NCBI GenBank assembly: GCA_003353825.1
Contig: PIVW01000386.1
Location: 1 to 5,698 of the forward strand
Reading direction: 5' to 3'
From: Chloroflexota bacterium
GTDB taxonomy: Bacteria > Chloroflexota > Anaerolineae > J102
Length of the DNA stretch: 5,698 nt
The notes below the pieces were generated by a model that saw nothing but the letters and a program-made list of their open reading frames with translations, searched no databases and had not been told where the DNA came from. Every line of letters starts with the position of its first letter. Position 1 is the stretch's first letter. Position numbers and translations under genes: made by a program. This document shows positions 5,579-5,698 of this stretch, in pieces.

Positions 5579-5698
5579 GTGATCGAGATTGAATTCGATT
5601 CGGAAGTGGTCGGGCAATTGCATTATGAGCGACGTTATCATCCGCATCCCAGGGTGCGCCAGCGCATGAATGCGGTGTATTTGAAAGCCATTGGTTAC
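5579..5698 (+). CDS. IS630-like transposase, N-terminal fragment (runs off the window)
   Basis: Forty codons are visible, open to the window edge. The start GTG 5579 has AGGAG 7 nt upstream and a near-consensus promoter. The protein begins MIEIEFDSEV, then HYERRYHPHPRVRQRM, then NAVYLKAIGY. This closely resembles the N-terminus of IS630-type transposases/HTH proteins common in Chloroflexota and Cyanobacteria, where a YERxxHPHPRV segment precedes the first helix-turn-helix. The catalytic DDE domain lies outside the window, so activity cannot be judged. It is oriented away from the DUF1269-fabF-phosphatase remnants. The match is by recognition; the IS630 family level is moderately sure, a specific element is not. 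Confidence 0.72.
   Translation, partial: MIEIEFDSEVVGQLHYERRYHPHPRVRQRMNAVYLKAIGY

Larger units (their letters stand above)
5399..5698 (+). mobile_element. Left part of an IS630-like insertion sequence (right end outside window)
   Basis: Called from the transposase N-terminus at 5579 together with its own promoter and RBS. The left boundary is inferred. IS630/Tc1-family elements insert at TA, and a TA at 5397-5398 coincides with the point where the DUF1269-like coding sequence loses its expected first codons, so the element plausibly begins at 5399. The terminal inverted repeat cannot be confirmed without the other end. The 180-bp stretch before the transposase holds a promoter and no other gene. 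The presence of the element is fairly sure; the exact end is not. Confidence 0.5.

Noticed and set aside
1..5698. CRISPR array, tRNA/rRNA genes, or a defence/toxin-antitoxin system
   Set aside because: No regularly spaced repeats, no RNA-gene signatures and no recognisable defence-protein motifs were seen on either strand.

Overview
This window looks like an ordinary chromosomal stretch of a free-living bacterium with one disrupted, mobile-element-bearing region at its right end. Moderate base composition, a short HtrA-like protease beside a NarL/FixJ regulator, a four-helix holin-like domain fused to a phosphodiesterase-type phosphatase, and a DUF1269-like protein together recall Chloroflexota (Anaerolineae/Caldilineae type). 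That assignment comes from remembered family resemblance, not from a search.

Left half (1-2662, + strand): bases 1-140 hold no recognisable gene, only the leader of the first gene with a near-perfect ribosome binding site. Then come a signal-peptide-less S1C (HtrA/Deg-like) serine protease with one PDZ domain (141-1034), a NarL/FixJ-type response regulator (1196-1855) with its own near-consensus promoter, and a complete type I methionine aminopeptidase (1892-2662), 36 bp downstream and probably co-transcribed with the regulator. No sensor kinase lies in the window, so the regulator is an orphan here. A cluster of competing inverted repeats follows the map stop codon.

Middle (2821-4899, - strand): a 692-residue membrane protein converges on map. 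Its N-terminal third has four transmembrane segments like the phage-holin superfamily IV domain. The rest is an alkaline-phosphatase-superfamily (nucleotide pyrophosphatase/phosphodiesterase-like) domain with all expected metal ligands and a Thr nucleophile.

Right end (4896-5698): the most informative part. Upstream of the phosphatase, on the same strand, is the 3' end of a beta-ketoacyl-ACP synthase II gene (fabF) with no 5' part. It carries a 1-base frameshift at a homopolymer and a 6-bp tandem duplication, and its stop overlaps the phosphatase start as ATGA. It is joined directly to the 5' part of a DUF1269-like gene that lacks its own C-terminus and a normal start. Immediately beyond lies the left part of an IS630-like element, with promoter, ribosome binding site and the first 40 codons of the transposase on the + strand. 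The simplest reading is an ancestral order DUF1269 - fabF - phosphatase, damaged by an internal deletion and by an IS insertion at a TA near the DUF1269 start. The phosphatase would then be intact but cut off from its original upstream operon. I see no evidence of a new defence or other multi-gene system; the novelty is this genome-decay scar and the lost fabF-phosphatase coupling.
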